Under the pieces are notes generated by a model. The model saw nothing but the letters and a program-made list of their open reading frames with translations, ran no database searches and was not told the origin of the DNA. Both the position numbers and the translations under genes were made by a program. Positions 8,969 through 16,097 of a DNA stretch of 24,713 nucleotides are shown here, one piece after another (the stretch's first letter is position 1; each line of letters starts with the position of its first letter). Source of the DNA: Bacteroidales bacterium. Its GTDB lineage: Bacteria; Bacteroidota; Bacteroidia; Bacteroidales; UBA7960. The stretch covers positions 1 to 24,713 of the forward strand of contig PWNO01000107.1 of assembly GCA_003557765.1 (NCBI GenBank), read 5' to 3'.

Positions 8969-9015
8969 GGCTTTTGGCTCTTAGCTTTTGGCTTTCTTGC
9001 CAATAGCCAAAAGCC
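8969..9015. repeat. Short direct and inverted repeat, GGCTTTTGGCT
   Basis: GGCTTTTGGCT (8969-8979) is followed by AGCTTTTGGCT (8983-8993) and by the exact reverse complement AGCCAAAAGCC (9005-9015). Either left copy can pair with the right one, so two alternative hairpins of 10-11 bp are possible. No T-run follows, so it is not a standard terminator on the plus strand. On the minus strand it would sit in the leader of the RNA methyltransferase gene. Confidence 0.6.
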
Positions 9016-9043
9016 TACTTAGTCTAAAAGTCCCCGCGACAAT

Positions 9044-9102
9044 AATCATCCCCGTGTGAGTCAATATATTTGGCATGGCTCGTTTCAATTATTTATTTTT
9101 CA
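9044..9102. repeat. Diverged ~58-bp repeat, copy 1
   Basis: It starts AATCATCCCC, shares TTTGGCATGG and ends TTTTTCA. It aligns along its whole length with 9179-9236 at roughly three-quarters identity by eye. The main difference is an arm (GCTCGTTTCA at 9078-9087), for which a near-complement (TGAACCGAGC, 9132-9141) lies just downstream. Confidence 0.55.
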
Positions 9103-9135
9103 TATGTTTATCATTTTATATTTCGGTCACATGAA

Positions 9136-9156
9136 CCGAGCACTTTGCGAGCTCGG
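9136..9156. repeat. Hairpin between the two repeat copies
   Basis: CCGAGC (9136-9141) pairs with GCTCGG (9151-9156) across a 9-nt loop. It lies in the 76 bp between the repeat copies. It could instead compete with the longer-range pairing to copy 1. Confidence 0.5.
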
Positions 9157-9178
9157 CGAAGCCAAACCTCCATTAGAT

Positions 9179-9236
9179 AATCATTCCCCTGTGTGTCAAT
9201 TCTTTGGCATGGAGGTTTCATTTAATACATTTTTCA
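9179..9236. repeat. Diverged ~58-bp repeat, copy 2
   Basis: It starts AATCATTCCCC, shares TTTGGCATGG and ends TTTTTCA, overlapping the stop codon of the gene ending at 9234. Its variable arm ATGGAGGTTT (9209-9218) has an exact complement AAACCTCCAT at 9164-9173, just before the copy. Confidence 0.55.
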
Positions 9237-11672
9237 CTTATTCATGGTGTCGCGTTTAACCTTGAAAAACAACCGGTGAAACAGAAATACGGCAAAGGCC
9301 AGCGCGTAGCAGATGACCGCGATGGTCATCACGGCCATGAAACCCCTTTCCACTGCAATAAGCATGGCCAGCGAGGTACTGATCACAGAGAAAGAGCCGT
9401 TGATACCCCAGGCCCAGGGCGTCTGGCTTGGATCGTAACCAGAAAGGTAGCGTATCCCCAGTGGAAACATCATCCCTTTAAAAAAAGAAGGAATGCCTAT
9501 GAGCACGAGGCTGATCAGCACTTTAAAAGCTATGGGGCTGGCAATGGTATTTTGCAGGATGGGGGTCAGGAAGAAGGTGTAAAACAGGAGCATCGATGTG
9601 ATGATTATGCCGATGAGGGCCGGTGACTTTGGAGTCGCCGGGACTTTCCCGGAGGTCAGGCTGCCCGCGCCGCTGGCGATCAGCATGGTGCTGATGACTG
9701 CCGACAAGGCATACACCGGGTGACCAAAGTAGAGTACAAAACGCTGGATCAGGATGATCTCCACAAACATGTACCCGACGCCAAGTGCGCCGAAATAAAG
9801 CAGTGTCCCGCTTTTGCCCTGCCGGCTTTTCCTGAGCCTCAGCAGGGGCAGGATGATGAATAGCAGGGCCAGCAGCGTGCTTTGTGCCAGTGTAACGATC
9901 ACAACGAGGTAACCCAGTTCGAGGAAAGGTACTTGTTGACCGCCAAACATGTCTGACAGTTTATGCAGGTTGCCCAGCTTCAGAAACTGCGAAAAATAAG
10001 GTTTGTTGTCAGTGGCCGGATGAATCATGAACCCATAGGTGTCGAGAAAACCCTTATCGCCAGCTACAATCCTGTCCACATAGGTAAAGAAATCATCATC
10101 TTCAATGCTGTTGAACCTTTGCCTTTCATCAGGCGAGATATCTGGCAGCAGCAGGGGGTCAAAGTAGTGTTTGCCGGCAAACTCCCGAATGGCATCGATC
10201 TCCTGGTCGCGAAGCGGTGTTTTTTTCAGTACAAATGTGATGGTTCCCCATGAACGCACTGCGGCCAGGTGTGCTTCGGGTTCTTCGATCCCCTGGTTGC
10301 GGGCAGTTTGTACCAGGGTGGCCAGCAGTTTGAGGTTGGTTCTTGACGGATAGTCTGTCCAGGCTGAGACAGCGACGACTCCTTCCGGGCTGAGGTGTTC
10401 CCACATGAGTTCAAAAGACTCCATTGTCAAGGTGTAATTTTCCTCCAGTGCGTGTAATCCGGCAGTTCCACCAAAGGCTTCCTGCTGCGGCAGCACGATG
10501 AGGTCATAGCCGGCTTTTTCAAGAGAAGCCAGGTAGCTGCGTGCTTCCATGGTGTGAATTTCGAGGTCGTCGTGCAGAAAGAGCTTGCCGCTGACTTCAG
10601 CAAATTCTTCCTGCATCAGGCTGACAACTCCGGCATTGGGAATGATGGCATCCACGTGCGTTGGATTATGGGAGAAAGCTTGTGCCAGCGGTGCCCCTTC
10701 ACCGGCGTTGATCATCAGCACGTGGTTACGCTCACCCATAACCCAGGGCAATTGCCCCGTGGTATAGTTCAGGATGTGACTTTGCTGCCCCTTTTCAAAA
10801 TTTGGGATCACTCCGTAAAAGTTGCCATCCACAAAGATATTTTTCTTTACCGGCACCTCTCCGGTAAAGGAGAGGCTGAGTGCCGGAGCAAACCGCAGGG
10901 CCGGGGATTCCACCACGTCTATCAGCCCGTGGATGTCCGGTTGGCTGTGAATGATCTCAGCTTCCGGAAGGTTCAGGCTTTGCGCCAGGCTTTTGTATTG
11001 CGAGATGGGAATATGCCCGGGCTTATGGACCAAAAATACCGCTACCAGTAATGCGACACCCGCCAGCAAGACATGTCCGGCACGATATCTTGCAGACATG
11101 CTGAGCAGTCCGGAAAACACGGAAAGCAAGCCAACCAGCGGTGGTATTTGTTGGGGAAAGAGATGTCCGAAGAGCAACAAGACCATGATCCCGCCTGCAC
11201 CTGAGCCGATAAGGTTCGAGAAATAATAGGTGCCGATTTGTCCGGCGTATTTAATGAAGATGATCCCAATGGCAAGGGCTCCTGCAAAGAAAGGGATAAA
11301 AAAGATGATGTAATTTGCTGCGAGGATTGGCAGCTGTGACCTTTCCTGAAACAGCAGGTAGACATCAAACTGAAATACTTCCAGGCGTGTGACATCAAAG
11401 GCCACCATCATGCATAGTCCGCTGATGGTCATCAGCAGGGGGACCAGCCATTCTGAGGCCCGCAGAAGCTTTTCTCTTGCCAGGGCCAGCAAGGTGCCGC
11501 TGGCTCCGAAGCCAAGCATGGCAATGGAGATGATCATATAGGCAAAGTGATGCCATTGTACTATAGAGATGAGCTGCATCAGGGCCAGCTGAAAGGCAAT
11601 GATTGCAGCAGAGTGTAGGCCCAGGCTGATGATCAGCCGGGGGTGCACGTCCAACAGTTTCTTTCCCTTCAT
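9234..11672 (-). CDS. Membrane protein with spermidine-synthase-like domain
   Basis: This 812-residue inner-membrane protein has about seven N-terminal helices (residues ~14-220), a soluble spermidine-synthase-like methyltransferase-fold domain (~230-560) and about seven C-terminal helices (~580-805). The nucleotide-binding loop is recognisable (VLMINAGEG, from residue 316), as is the later segment YDLIVLPQQEAFGG. However, positions that are acidic in true spermidine synthases are changed: the usual ELD after strand 2 reads IIPNAG, and the catalytic D-x-x-D region reads LPQQE. It is therefore unlikely to make spermidine. Similar membrane-fused proteins are widespread and uncharacterised. Its ATG shares one base with the TAA of the upstream isoaspartate methyltransferase (TAATG), so the two are translationally coupled. 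Confidence 0.8.
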   Translation of the reverse strand: MKGKKLLDVHPRLIISLGLHSAAIIAFQLALMQLISIVQWHHFAYMIISIAMLGFGASGTLLALAREKLLRASEWLVPLLMTISGLCMMVAFDVTRLEVFQFDVYLLFQERSQLPILAANYIIFFIPFFAGALAIGIIFIKYAGQIGTYYFSNLIGSGAGGIMVLLLFGHLFPQQIPPLVGLLSVFSGLLSMSARYRAGHVLLAGVALLVAVFLVHKPGHIPISQYKSLAQSLNLPEAEIIHSQPDIHGLIDVVESPALRFAPALSLSFTGEVPVKKNIFVDGNFYGVIPNFEKGQQSHILNYTTGQLPWVMGERNHVLMINAGEGAPLAQAFSHNPTHVDAIIPNAGVVSLMQEEFAEVSGKLFLHDDLEIHTMEARSYLASLEKAGYDLIVLPQQEAFGGTAGLHALEENYTLTMESFELMWEHLSPEGVVAVSAWTDYPSRTNLKLLATLVQTARNQGIEEPEAHLAAVRSWGTITFVLKKTPLRDQEIDAIREFAGKHYFDPLLLPDISPDERQRFNSIEDDDFFTYVDRIVAGDKGFLDTYGFMIHPATDNKPYFSQFLKLGNLHKLSDMFGGQQVPFLELGYLVVIVTLAQSTLLALLFIILPLLRLRKSRQGKSGTLLYFGALGVGYMFVEIILIQRFVLYFGHPVYALSAVISTMLIASGAGSLTSGKVPATPKSPALIGIIITSMLLFYTFFLTPILQNTIASPIAFKVLISLVLIGIPSFFKGMMFPLGIRYLSGYDPSQTPWAWGINGSFSVISTSLAMLIAVERGFMAVMTIAVICYALAFAVFLFHRLFFKVKRDTMNK

Positions 11673-12379
11673 TAATCCGCTCTTTCAAAAGGCACAAAGC
11701 GCACAGGCATCAGGCTGCGCGTGCTGATATGACCGTCTTCTTCCTTGGTGACCAGCATGAGTTGCTGTATCTGGAAAGGAGAACCAACCGGTATGATCAT
11801 CCGGCCGCCTTCCCTGAGCTGTTCCACGAGGGGAGGGGGGATGTATTCGGCAGCCGCGGTAACCACGATGGCATCAAAAGGGGCATGTTCCTCCCAGCCA
11901 TAGTAGCCATCTGCAATTTTTACATGTACGTTATTGTATTGTGCATCCAGTATTTCCCTCGCTTGCTCACCTAATTGCGGGATGATCTCGATGGTGTACA
12001 CCTCATCGATGATCTCGGCCAGCACGGCTGCCTGGTATCCGGAACCTGTACCGATTTCAAGCACCCTGTGTTCGGGTTTGGGTTCGATGATTTCGGTCAT
12101 GTAGGCTACGATAAAGGGCTGGGAGATGGTTTGCCCGAATCCAATTGGCAAAGGCCTGTCCTGGTAAGCATTACGGCGTTGCACATTGTGCACATAAAGG
12201 TGCCTGGGTACGTTGCGCATCGCATCAATTGTCGCTCTGTCGCGGATGCCACGCGCACGGATCTGCGTACGCACCATGGCTTCACGCTCCCGTGAAAACT
12301 CGTCTGCATGCCCCTCCAGCGGCAACACACATAGGGTAATTAAAAACAAAAGCACTCCTGTCATCATGGCTCGGTTCAT
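11672..12379 (-). CDS. pcm: Protein-L-isoaspartate O-methyltransferase, exported
   Basis: This 235-residue SAM-dependent PIMT methylates L-isoaspartyl residues to start repair of damaged proteins. The first ~25 residues form a signal peptide (MNRAMMTGVLLFLITLCVLP, then GHADEF), so the enzyme probably acts in the periplasm or as a lipid-anchor-free exported protein. PIMT signatures follow: the AYQDRPLPIGFGQTISQPFIV substrate loop, the SAM loop LEIGTGSGYQAAVLAE, and FDAIVVTAAAEYIPPPLVEQL. The C-terminus LMPVRFVPF is full length. It has a well-formed promoter at 12463-12494 and is coupled by TAATG to the membrane protein downstream. An exported PIMT needs SAM outside the cytoplasm, which is puzzling. 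Confidence 0.93.
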   Translation of the reverse strand: MNRAMMTGVLLFLITLCVLPLEGHADEFSREREAMVRTQIRARGIRDRATIDAMRNVPRHLYVHNVQRRNAYQDRPLPIGFGQTISQPFIVAYMTEIIEPKPEHRVLEIGTGSGYQAAVLAEIIDEVYTIEIIPQLGEQAREILDAQYNNVHVKIADGYYGWEEHAPFDAIVVTAAAEYIPPPLVEQLREGGRMIIPVGSPFQIQQLMLVTKEEDGHISTRSLMPVRFVPFERAD

Positions 12380-12462
12380 TTAAGTATATCTAAAAGTCAG
12401 AATGTCTGGAAGTTCATCGCTCAGGTGGCTGCCCTAAACCCTCTTCCAGCTTATTCGACACC

Positions 12463-12494
12463 CAAATATAAGTGATAATTAGGTTGATAACAAA
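12463..12494 (-). promoter_or_regulatory. Bacteroidota-type promoter of pcm operon
   Basis: On the minus strand TTTG (12494-12491), a 20-nt spacer and TATATTTG (12470-12463) match both boxes of the Bacteroidota sigma consensus exactly. It lies between the stop of the acyl-CoA reductase and the pcm start, giving a leader of roughly 75 nt. Confidence 0.68.
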
Positions 12495-12504
12495 TGTGGT
12501 GACA

Positions 12505-13578
12505 TTATTCGAGGTGAAGCAAAAAAACCATGGTGTCTATGCGATCGGCATAATCCCAGGGTTTTGGATGTTGGCTCATCCCTAAGGGGACCGTATCGGT
12601 TTTAATCTTTTTTAACGCCGGTGGCCCAACGACGCATTGCAACTGGCCGTCATGGCATTGCAACACGTGCACCAGGGATGCCATATCCGGATAAAAGCTA
12701 TAATGTAAGACACCCACGGGTGATGCAAGGGCGCTATCATCCTGCATCAGGAAAAAGCCATGGTCATGATAAGGCATTTTGGTGCTTTCATAGAAGGCAC
12801 GCTGATAGCGTATGTTATTCATATACGCCTTATTATCGGATACATATTGGAAATCCTGCCATGCTTCGGCCAGTGTTTCGACCGCATATCCTTCCGGCAC
12901 GAAAAGCTGTGTCACGTTTCTGCAGCCCAGACCATAATAATGGAATACATCCCCGCCAAGGGCACGCAAGTCGGTCTGTGACTCTCCTCCGGTAAGCACA
13001 GCAGCCGAGTTTCTGTTCTTTCGGATAATATGCGGAAGGTGCCCGTAGTGCCAGGAAAAATAACGCGCCGTGTTGTCGCTTCCCGTGGCGATCACCGCAT
13101 CTGCTGCAGAAAAATCATTTGTAAACACAGTGTTTTTCCTGAACCATGGATGCATCCTGCCGATAATCTCCCCGATGGCAGGCGGCAGCAAGGCATCCTG
13201 CGAGGCGCATTTGGCCAGGAGGGTGTTTCCGGACAGCCAAACAGACAGCATGTCGTGAAATCCCACCAGCGGGATGTTACCGGCCATGATTACAGCGATG
13301 CGTTTTTGTTTTTTCTGGTGCTGAATGCCGGGGTATGTGTTCAGCCAGTGCTGCAGCTTTGTGGGCTCGAGCATGGCGGAAAGCGAATAAAACGAGCGGC
13401 TAATCTCCGGGAACGTAAACCAGGGGTTGTGTTCCCGGCTTTTGGCAGCCGCCTCATAAAGGCGCTTGCAGTCAGGGTCCCGGGTCGTTGATGCGTTAAT
13501 CAACATCCCTGCAGTTTGGGCAAATATATGCCCCAACTTAGCAAAATAAGTGATGCAGGTGTCTGTGTCCGGTCGCAT
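12505..13578 (-). CDS. Acyl-CoA reductase (LuxC-like)
   Basis: This 357-residue protein belongs to the LuxC/acyl-CoA reductase family (aldehyde dehydrogenase fold), which reduces acyl-CoA or acyl-enzyme to a fatty aldehyde with NAD(P)H. Visible features are IAVIMAGNIPLVGFHD (cofactor site), DAVIATGSDNTARYF, and the nucleophile Cys219 in YYGLGCRNVTQLFVPEGY. The carboxyl end WDYADRIDTMVFL is the family's usual end, so the gene is complete. Relatives sit beside a ferredoxin gene and serC in many Bacteroidota. Here serC is 1.3 kb away, divergent, and no ferredoxin is seen. No luxD or luxE is present, so bioluminescence is not implied. The physiological acyl donor is unknown. Confidence 0.88.
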   Translation of the reverse strand: MRPDTDTCITYFAKLGHIFAQTAGMLINASTTRDPDCKRLYEAAAKSREHNPWFTFPEISRSFYSLSAMLEPTKLQHWLNTYPGIQHQKKQKRIAVIMAGNIPLVGFHDMLSVWLSGNTLLAKCASQDALLPPAIGEIIGRMHPWFRKNTVFTNDFSAADAVIATGSDNTARYFSWHYGHLPHIIRKNRNSAAVLTGGESQTDLRALGGDVFHYYGLGCRNVTQLFVPEGYAVETLAEAWQDFQYVSDNKAYMNNIRYQRAFYESTKMPYHDHGFFLMQDDSALASPVGVLHYSFYPDMASLVHVLQCHDGQLQCVVGPPALKKIKTDTVPLGMSQHPKPWDYADRIDTMVFLLHLE

Positions 13579-13819
13579 ACGTCAATTTTTCGTAACCTGC
13601 TTTTTATAAATGCTTTTACTTCACACCATCCGCTTTGTTAAAAAAAACTGGAAGCAGGATATGGTGCCGGCGGTTCCCGGCCTTCTGAACTGAAGAAAAA
13701 ACATCCATAATACAGGTAAAGATACTATTTCCCACGATGCAAATAAAGGCATATTTTTATCTTCAATTAAAAGAAATACCATGGAATTTGCGTTACCGGA
13801 ATGTCAGAAAGCTCACAAT

Positions 13820-14683
13820 ATGATCAGAAATGCACTTTTACTTGTTTTTCTGCTGGCTGTAAACCCGTTTTATGCCGCTACGGCAGAGGCTCCAGACAGC
13901 TTGTTTTTTCGTCATGCTGAAGACTCGTTAATGGTGTTGGCGAACCAGATCCCGAACCCTTCAGGAGACAAGGCCAGGATGCACAATCATGAATTATTTT
14001 CCGGCTATCTTGAAGAGGTTCTCCATCATAAGCAGGCATTTTTCTATCCTTTTGACTCCCTGAGGACCGTCTCCCTATTGTATGCGCCTGACAGCACTTT
14101 CCGGATGATCACCTGGTATGTCCCGCTATCCGGTCAGCGATTTCATTATGCCGGTTTTGTGCAGTTTCCCGGGGCAGAAGGCCAGGCCGGTAAACTGATC
14201 AAGTTGCAGGACAGCACGGATGTCATCGACAGAAACAAGGCCGGCACACTCGAGTCCGGCAGCTGGTATGGCGCATACTATTATGACCTCATCCATCAGG
14301 ATGGGATGGATCATTATATGCTGCTCGGCTGGAAAGGGGATAACCCGCAGACCCGCAAACGCTTGATTGAGCCGCTACACGTTGTTGACAATCAGCCTGT
14401 TTTTGGCAAACAGGTTTTTGGCGAGCCCTTTGAGGAGGAGTATCGCGTGGTTTTTGTCTATTCTGCGCGGGTTTCCATGAGTCTTCAGTATGAATATGAA
14501 CCCATCCGCAACCGATGGGGTGCTTTTCCCATGATTGTCTTTGACAGGCTTATGCCCACGCATCCTGGACTTCGGGGCCATTACCAGTTTTATAAGCCCG
14601 AAGTGAACATTTTTGACGGGTTCTTTTTTGATGGAGGCCGGTGGCGTTTTGTCGGCGACGTGGATGTGAGGATGTCTGACTGA
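13820..14683 (+). CDS. Exported protein of unknown function
   Basis: I do not recognise a family with confidence. The product has 287 residues from ATG 13820. That start is preferred to ATG 13781 because it puts the signal peptide at the extreme N-terminus (MIRNALLLVFLLAVNPFYA, cleavage likely near ATAEA). The mature part is aromatic-rich and looks beta-rich, with repeated short motifs such as WYVPLSGQRFHYAGFVQF, SWYGAYYYDLI, HYMLLGWKGD and FDGFFFDGGRWRFVGDVD. It has no cysteines or transmembrane helices after the signal. It resembles secreted Bacteroidota proteins of unknown role. It precedes serC by 237 bp, which includes serC's promoter, so it is probably a separate unit. Confidence 0.75.
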   Translation: MIRNALLLVFLLAVNPFYAATAEAPDSLFFRHAEDSLMVLANQIPNPSGDKARMHNHELFSGYLEEVLHHKQAFFYPFDSLRTVSLLYAPDSTFRMITWYVPLSGQRFHYAGFVQFPGAEGQAGKLIKLQDSTDVIDRNKAGTLESGSWYGAYYYDLIHQDGMDHYMLLGWKGDNPQTRKRLIEPLHVVDNQPVFGKQVFGEPFEEEYRVVFVYSARVSMSLQYEYEPIRNRWGAFPMIVFDRLMPTHPGLRGHYQFYKPEVNIFDGFFFDGGRWRFVGDVDVRMSD

Positions 14684-14730
14684 CCCTGTGATGGTCGGAA
14701 TTATTTGTCGTTTTCCTTTTCTTACTGGTT

Positions 14731-14738
14731 TAATTTTG
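14731..14738 (+). promoter_or_regulatory. -7 box of serC
   Basis: TAATTTTG matches TAnnTTTG. A TTTG at 14704-14707 lies 23 nt upstream, slightly farther than ideal. Transcription from here gives a leader of about 175 nt before serC, long enough to hold the stem-loop at 14832-14870. Confidence 0.48.
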
Positions 14739-14831
14739 CCATATTTGTAGCGAAATCCGAAAAAAAGTTGCATCTTGCAACCGATTTTCGTTGTATAGTT
14801 TTTTTCGTTAAATTTCTGGACAAGAACTTTA

Positions 14832-14870
14832 ATCCTTAGTGGTTTCGGCCCAAGCACGGCCGGTAAGGAT
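14832..14870 (+). promoter_or_regulatory. Structured leader stem-loop of serC
   Basis: ATCCTTA (14832-14838) pairs with TAAGGAT (14864-14870), and inside it GGCC (14847-14850) pairs with GGCC (14858-14861) around a 7-nt loop. The two helices are separated by an asymmetric internal loop. A smaller perfect hairpin, GTTGCA/TGCAAC, lies upstream at 14767-14781. No terminator T-run follows the main stem. A regulatory role is inferred from the position only. Confidence 0.4.
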
Positions 14871-14920
14871 AGGATGGCATTTATTCATTTTAAGCATATA
14901 TTCACAAAAAACTCAGAATC

Positions 14921-15991
14921 ATGAAAAAACATAATTTTAGTGCCGGACCTTCCATTCTGGCAGAAGAAGTAAAAGAAAATACCGCAAAAGCCGTGCAGGA
15001 TCTCAATGGAATCGGTTTGTCCGTAATGGAAATATCGCACCGCGGCAAAGATTTCCAGGCCGTGATGGATGAGACTGTGGCATTATTCAGGGAGTTGCTG
15101 GACATTCCTGCCAACTATCATGTGCTGTTCCTGGGAGGCGGTGCCAGCCTGCAGTTTTGCATGGTACCTTTCAACCTGATGAAAAAGAAGGCAGCTTACC
15201 TGGAAACAGGCACCTGGGCAAAAAAGGCCATTAAGGAAGCCAAAGCTTTTGGTGAGGTAGATGTGGTCGGGTCATCTGCCGACAAGAACTTCAACTACAT
15301 CCCCAAAGGGTTTACCATCCCTGAGGATGCGGACTATTTTCACATCACCACCAACAACACCATCTTCGGGACCGAGATCCACGAAGATTATGACAGCCCT
15401 GTTCCCATGATTGCTGACATGAGTTCGGACATTTTCGCCCGTCCGGTCGATATCTCGAAATATGGCATCATTTACGGTGGTGCACAGAAGAACCTGGGGC
15501 CGGCAGGTGCTACCTTCGTGATCATCCGGGATGACATCCTCGGCAAGGTAGACAGGCACATTCCCACCATGCTGGACTACAAGACCCACATTGACAAGGA
15601 GTCCATGTTCAATACGCCGCCATGTCTGCCGATATACGCTTGCCTGGAAACCCTCCGCTGGCTCAAAAAGCTGGGTGGCGTTAAGGTGATGCAGAAGATG
15701 AACCAGGAGAAGGCGGCACTGCTGTATGATGAAATTGACCGCAACGCCCTTTTCGTTGGCACAGCCGAGAAAGATAGCCGTTCGCTGATGAATATCTGCT
15801 TTGTGATGAATGACAAGTACCAGGATCTGGAGAAGGAGTTTCTGGAGTTTGCCACCTCAAGGGGCATGGTTGGCATCAAAGGGCACCGTTCTGTGGGGGG
15901 ATTCCGTGCTTCCACTTACAATGCCATGCCTAAAGAGAGCGTGGAAGCCCTGATCGGAGTCATGCAGGAGTTTGAGAAAAAGCATGCCTGA
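14921..15991 (+). CDS. serC: Phosphoserine aminotransferase
   Basis: This 356-residue class-V PLP aminotransferase converts 3-phosphohydroxypyruvate plus glutamate to O-phosphoserine (serine synthesis, and often pyridoxal phosphate synthesis). It starts [16 protein letters not shown], the classic SerC amino end. The phosphate-binding loop is [11 protein letters not shown] and the PLP lysine is Lys190 in [14 protein letters not shown]. The carboxyl end [11 protein letters not shown] is the typical substrate-binding R-A-S-x-Y-N. Length is normal. It is followed after 106 bp by serA in the same direction, so steps one and two of the phosphorylated serine pathway are side by side. Confidence 0.97.
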   Translation: MKKHNFSAGPSILAEEVKENTAKAVQDLNGIGLSVMEISHRGKDFQAVMDETVALFRELLDIPANYHVLFLGGGASLQFCMVPFNLMKKKAAYLETGTWAKKAIKEAKAFGEVDVVGSSADKNFNYIPKGFTIPEDADYFHITTNNTIFGTEIHEDYDSPVPMIADMSSDIFARPVDISKYGIIYGGAQKNLGPAGATFVIIRDDILGKVDRHIPTMLDYKTHIDKESMFNTPPCLPIYACLETLRWLKKLGGVKVMQKMNQEKAALLYDEIDRNALFVGTAEKDSRSLMNICFVMNDKYQDLEKEFLEFATSRGMVGIKGHRSVGGFRASTYNAMPKESVEALIGVMQEFEKKHA

Positions 15992-16041
15992 TGGCCTGAT
16001 ACGTAGTGAAAGTTGCAGATGACTGATATGGAACACCTTTC

Positions 16042-16062
16042 CCCGGTTTGAATAAAGCCGGG
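16042..16062 (+). promoter_or_regulatory. Hairpin between serC and serA
   Basis: CCCGG (16042-16046) pairs with CCGGG (16058-16062), extended by TTT with AAA across a GAAT loop with one bulged G. It is followed by a purine-rich stretch, not a T-run. It may stabilise or punctuate the serC-serA transcript rather than terminate it. Confidence 0.35.
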
Positions 16063-16097
16063 TGAGGGCTTAGTATAAACCCTAAAAGACATATGTT

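Larger units (their letters stand above)
8886..9233. other. 348-bp intergenic spacer with repeats, no gene
   Basis: No credible coding sequence is visible. The proximal part holds a thrice-repeated GGCTTTTGGCT-type word in direct and inverted orientation. The distal part holds two diverged copies of a ~58-bp element with complementary arms between them. The spacer separates two minus-strand genes, so it would contain the end of the 9234-12379 transcript and the promoter of the RNA methyltransferase. I found no exact TAnnTTTG box for the latter. Confidence 0.7.

Noticed and set aside
8969..9236. CRISPR-like repeats in the 8886-9233 spacer
   Set aside because: There are only two diverged long copies and three short words, with no regular spacers and no cas genes.
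13521..13528. Minus-strand TATATTTG inside the acyl-CoA reductase start region
   Set aside because: It matches the -7 box but lies within the coding sequence, 50 bp after the start codon, with no -33 box at the right distance. Moving the start would remove conserved N-terminal residues.
12505..13578. Bioluminescence (lux) system
   Set aside because: Only a LuxC-like reductase is present. LuxA, LuxB, LuxD and LuxE are absent, and such reductases are common in non-luminous Bacteroidota.
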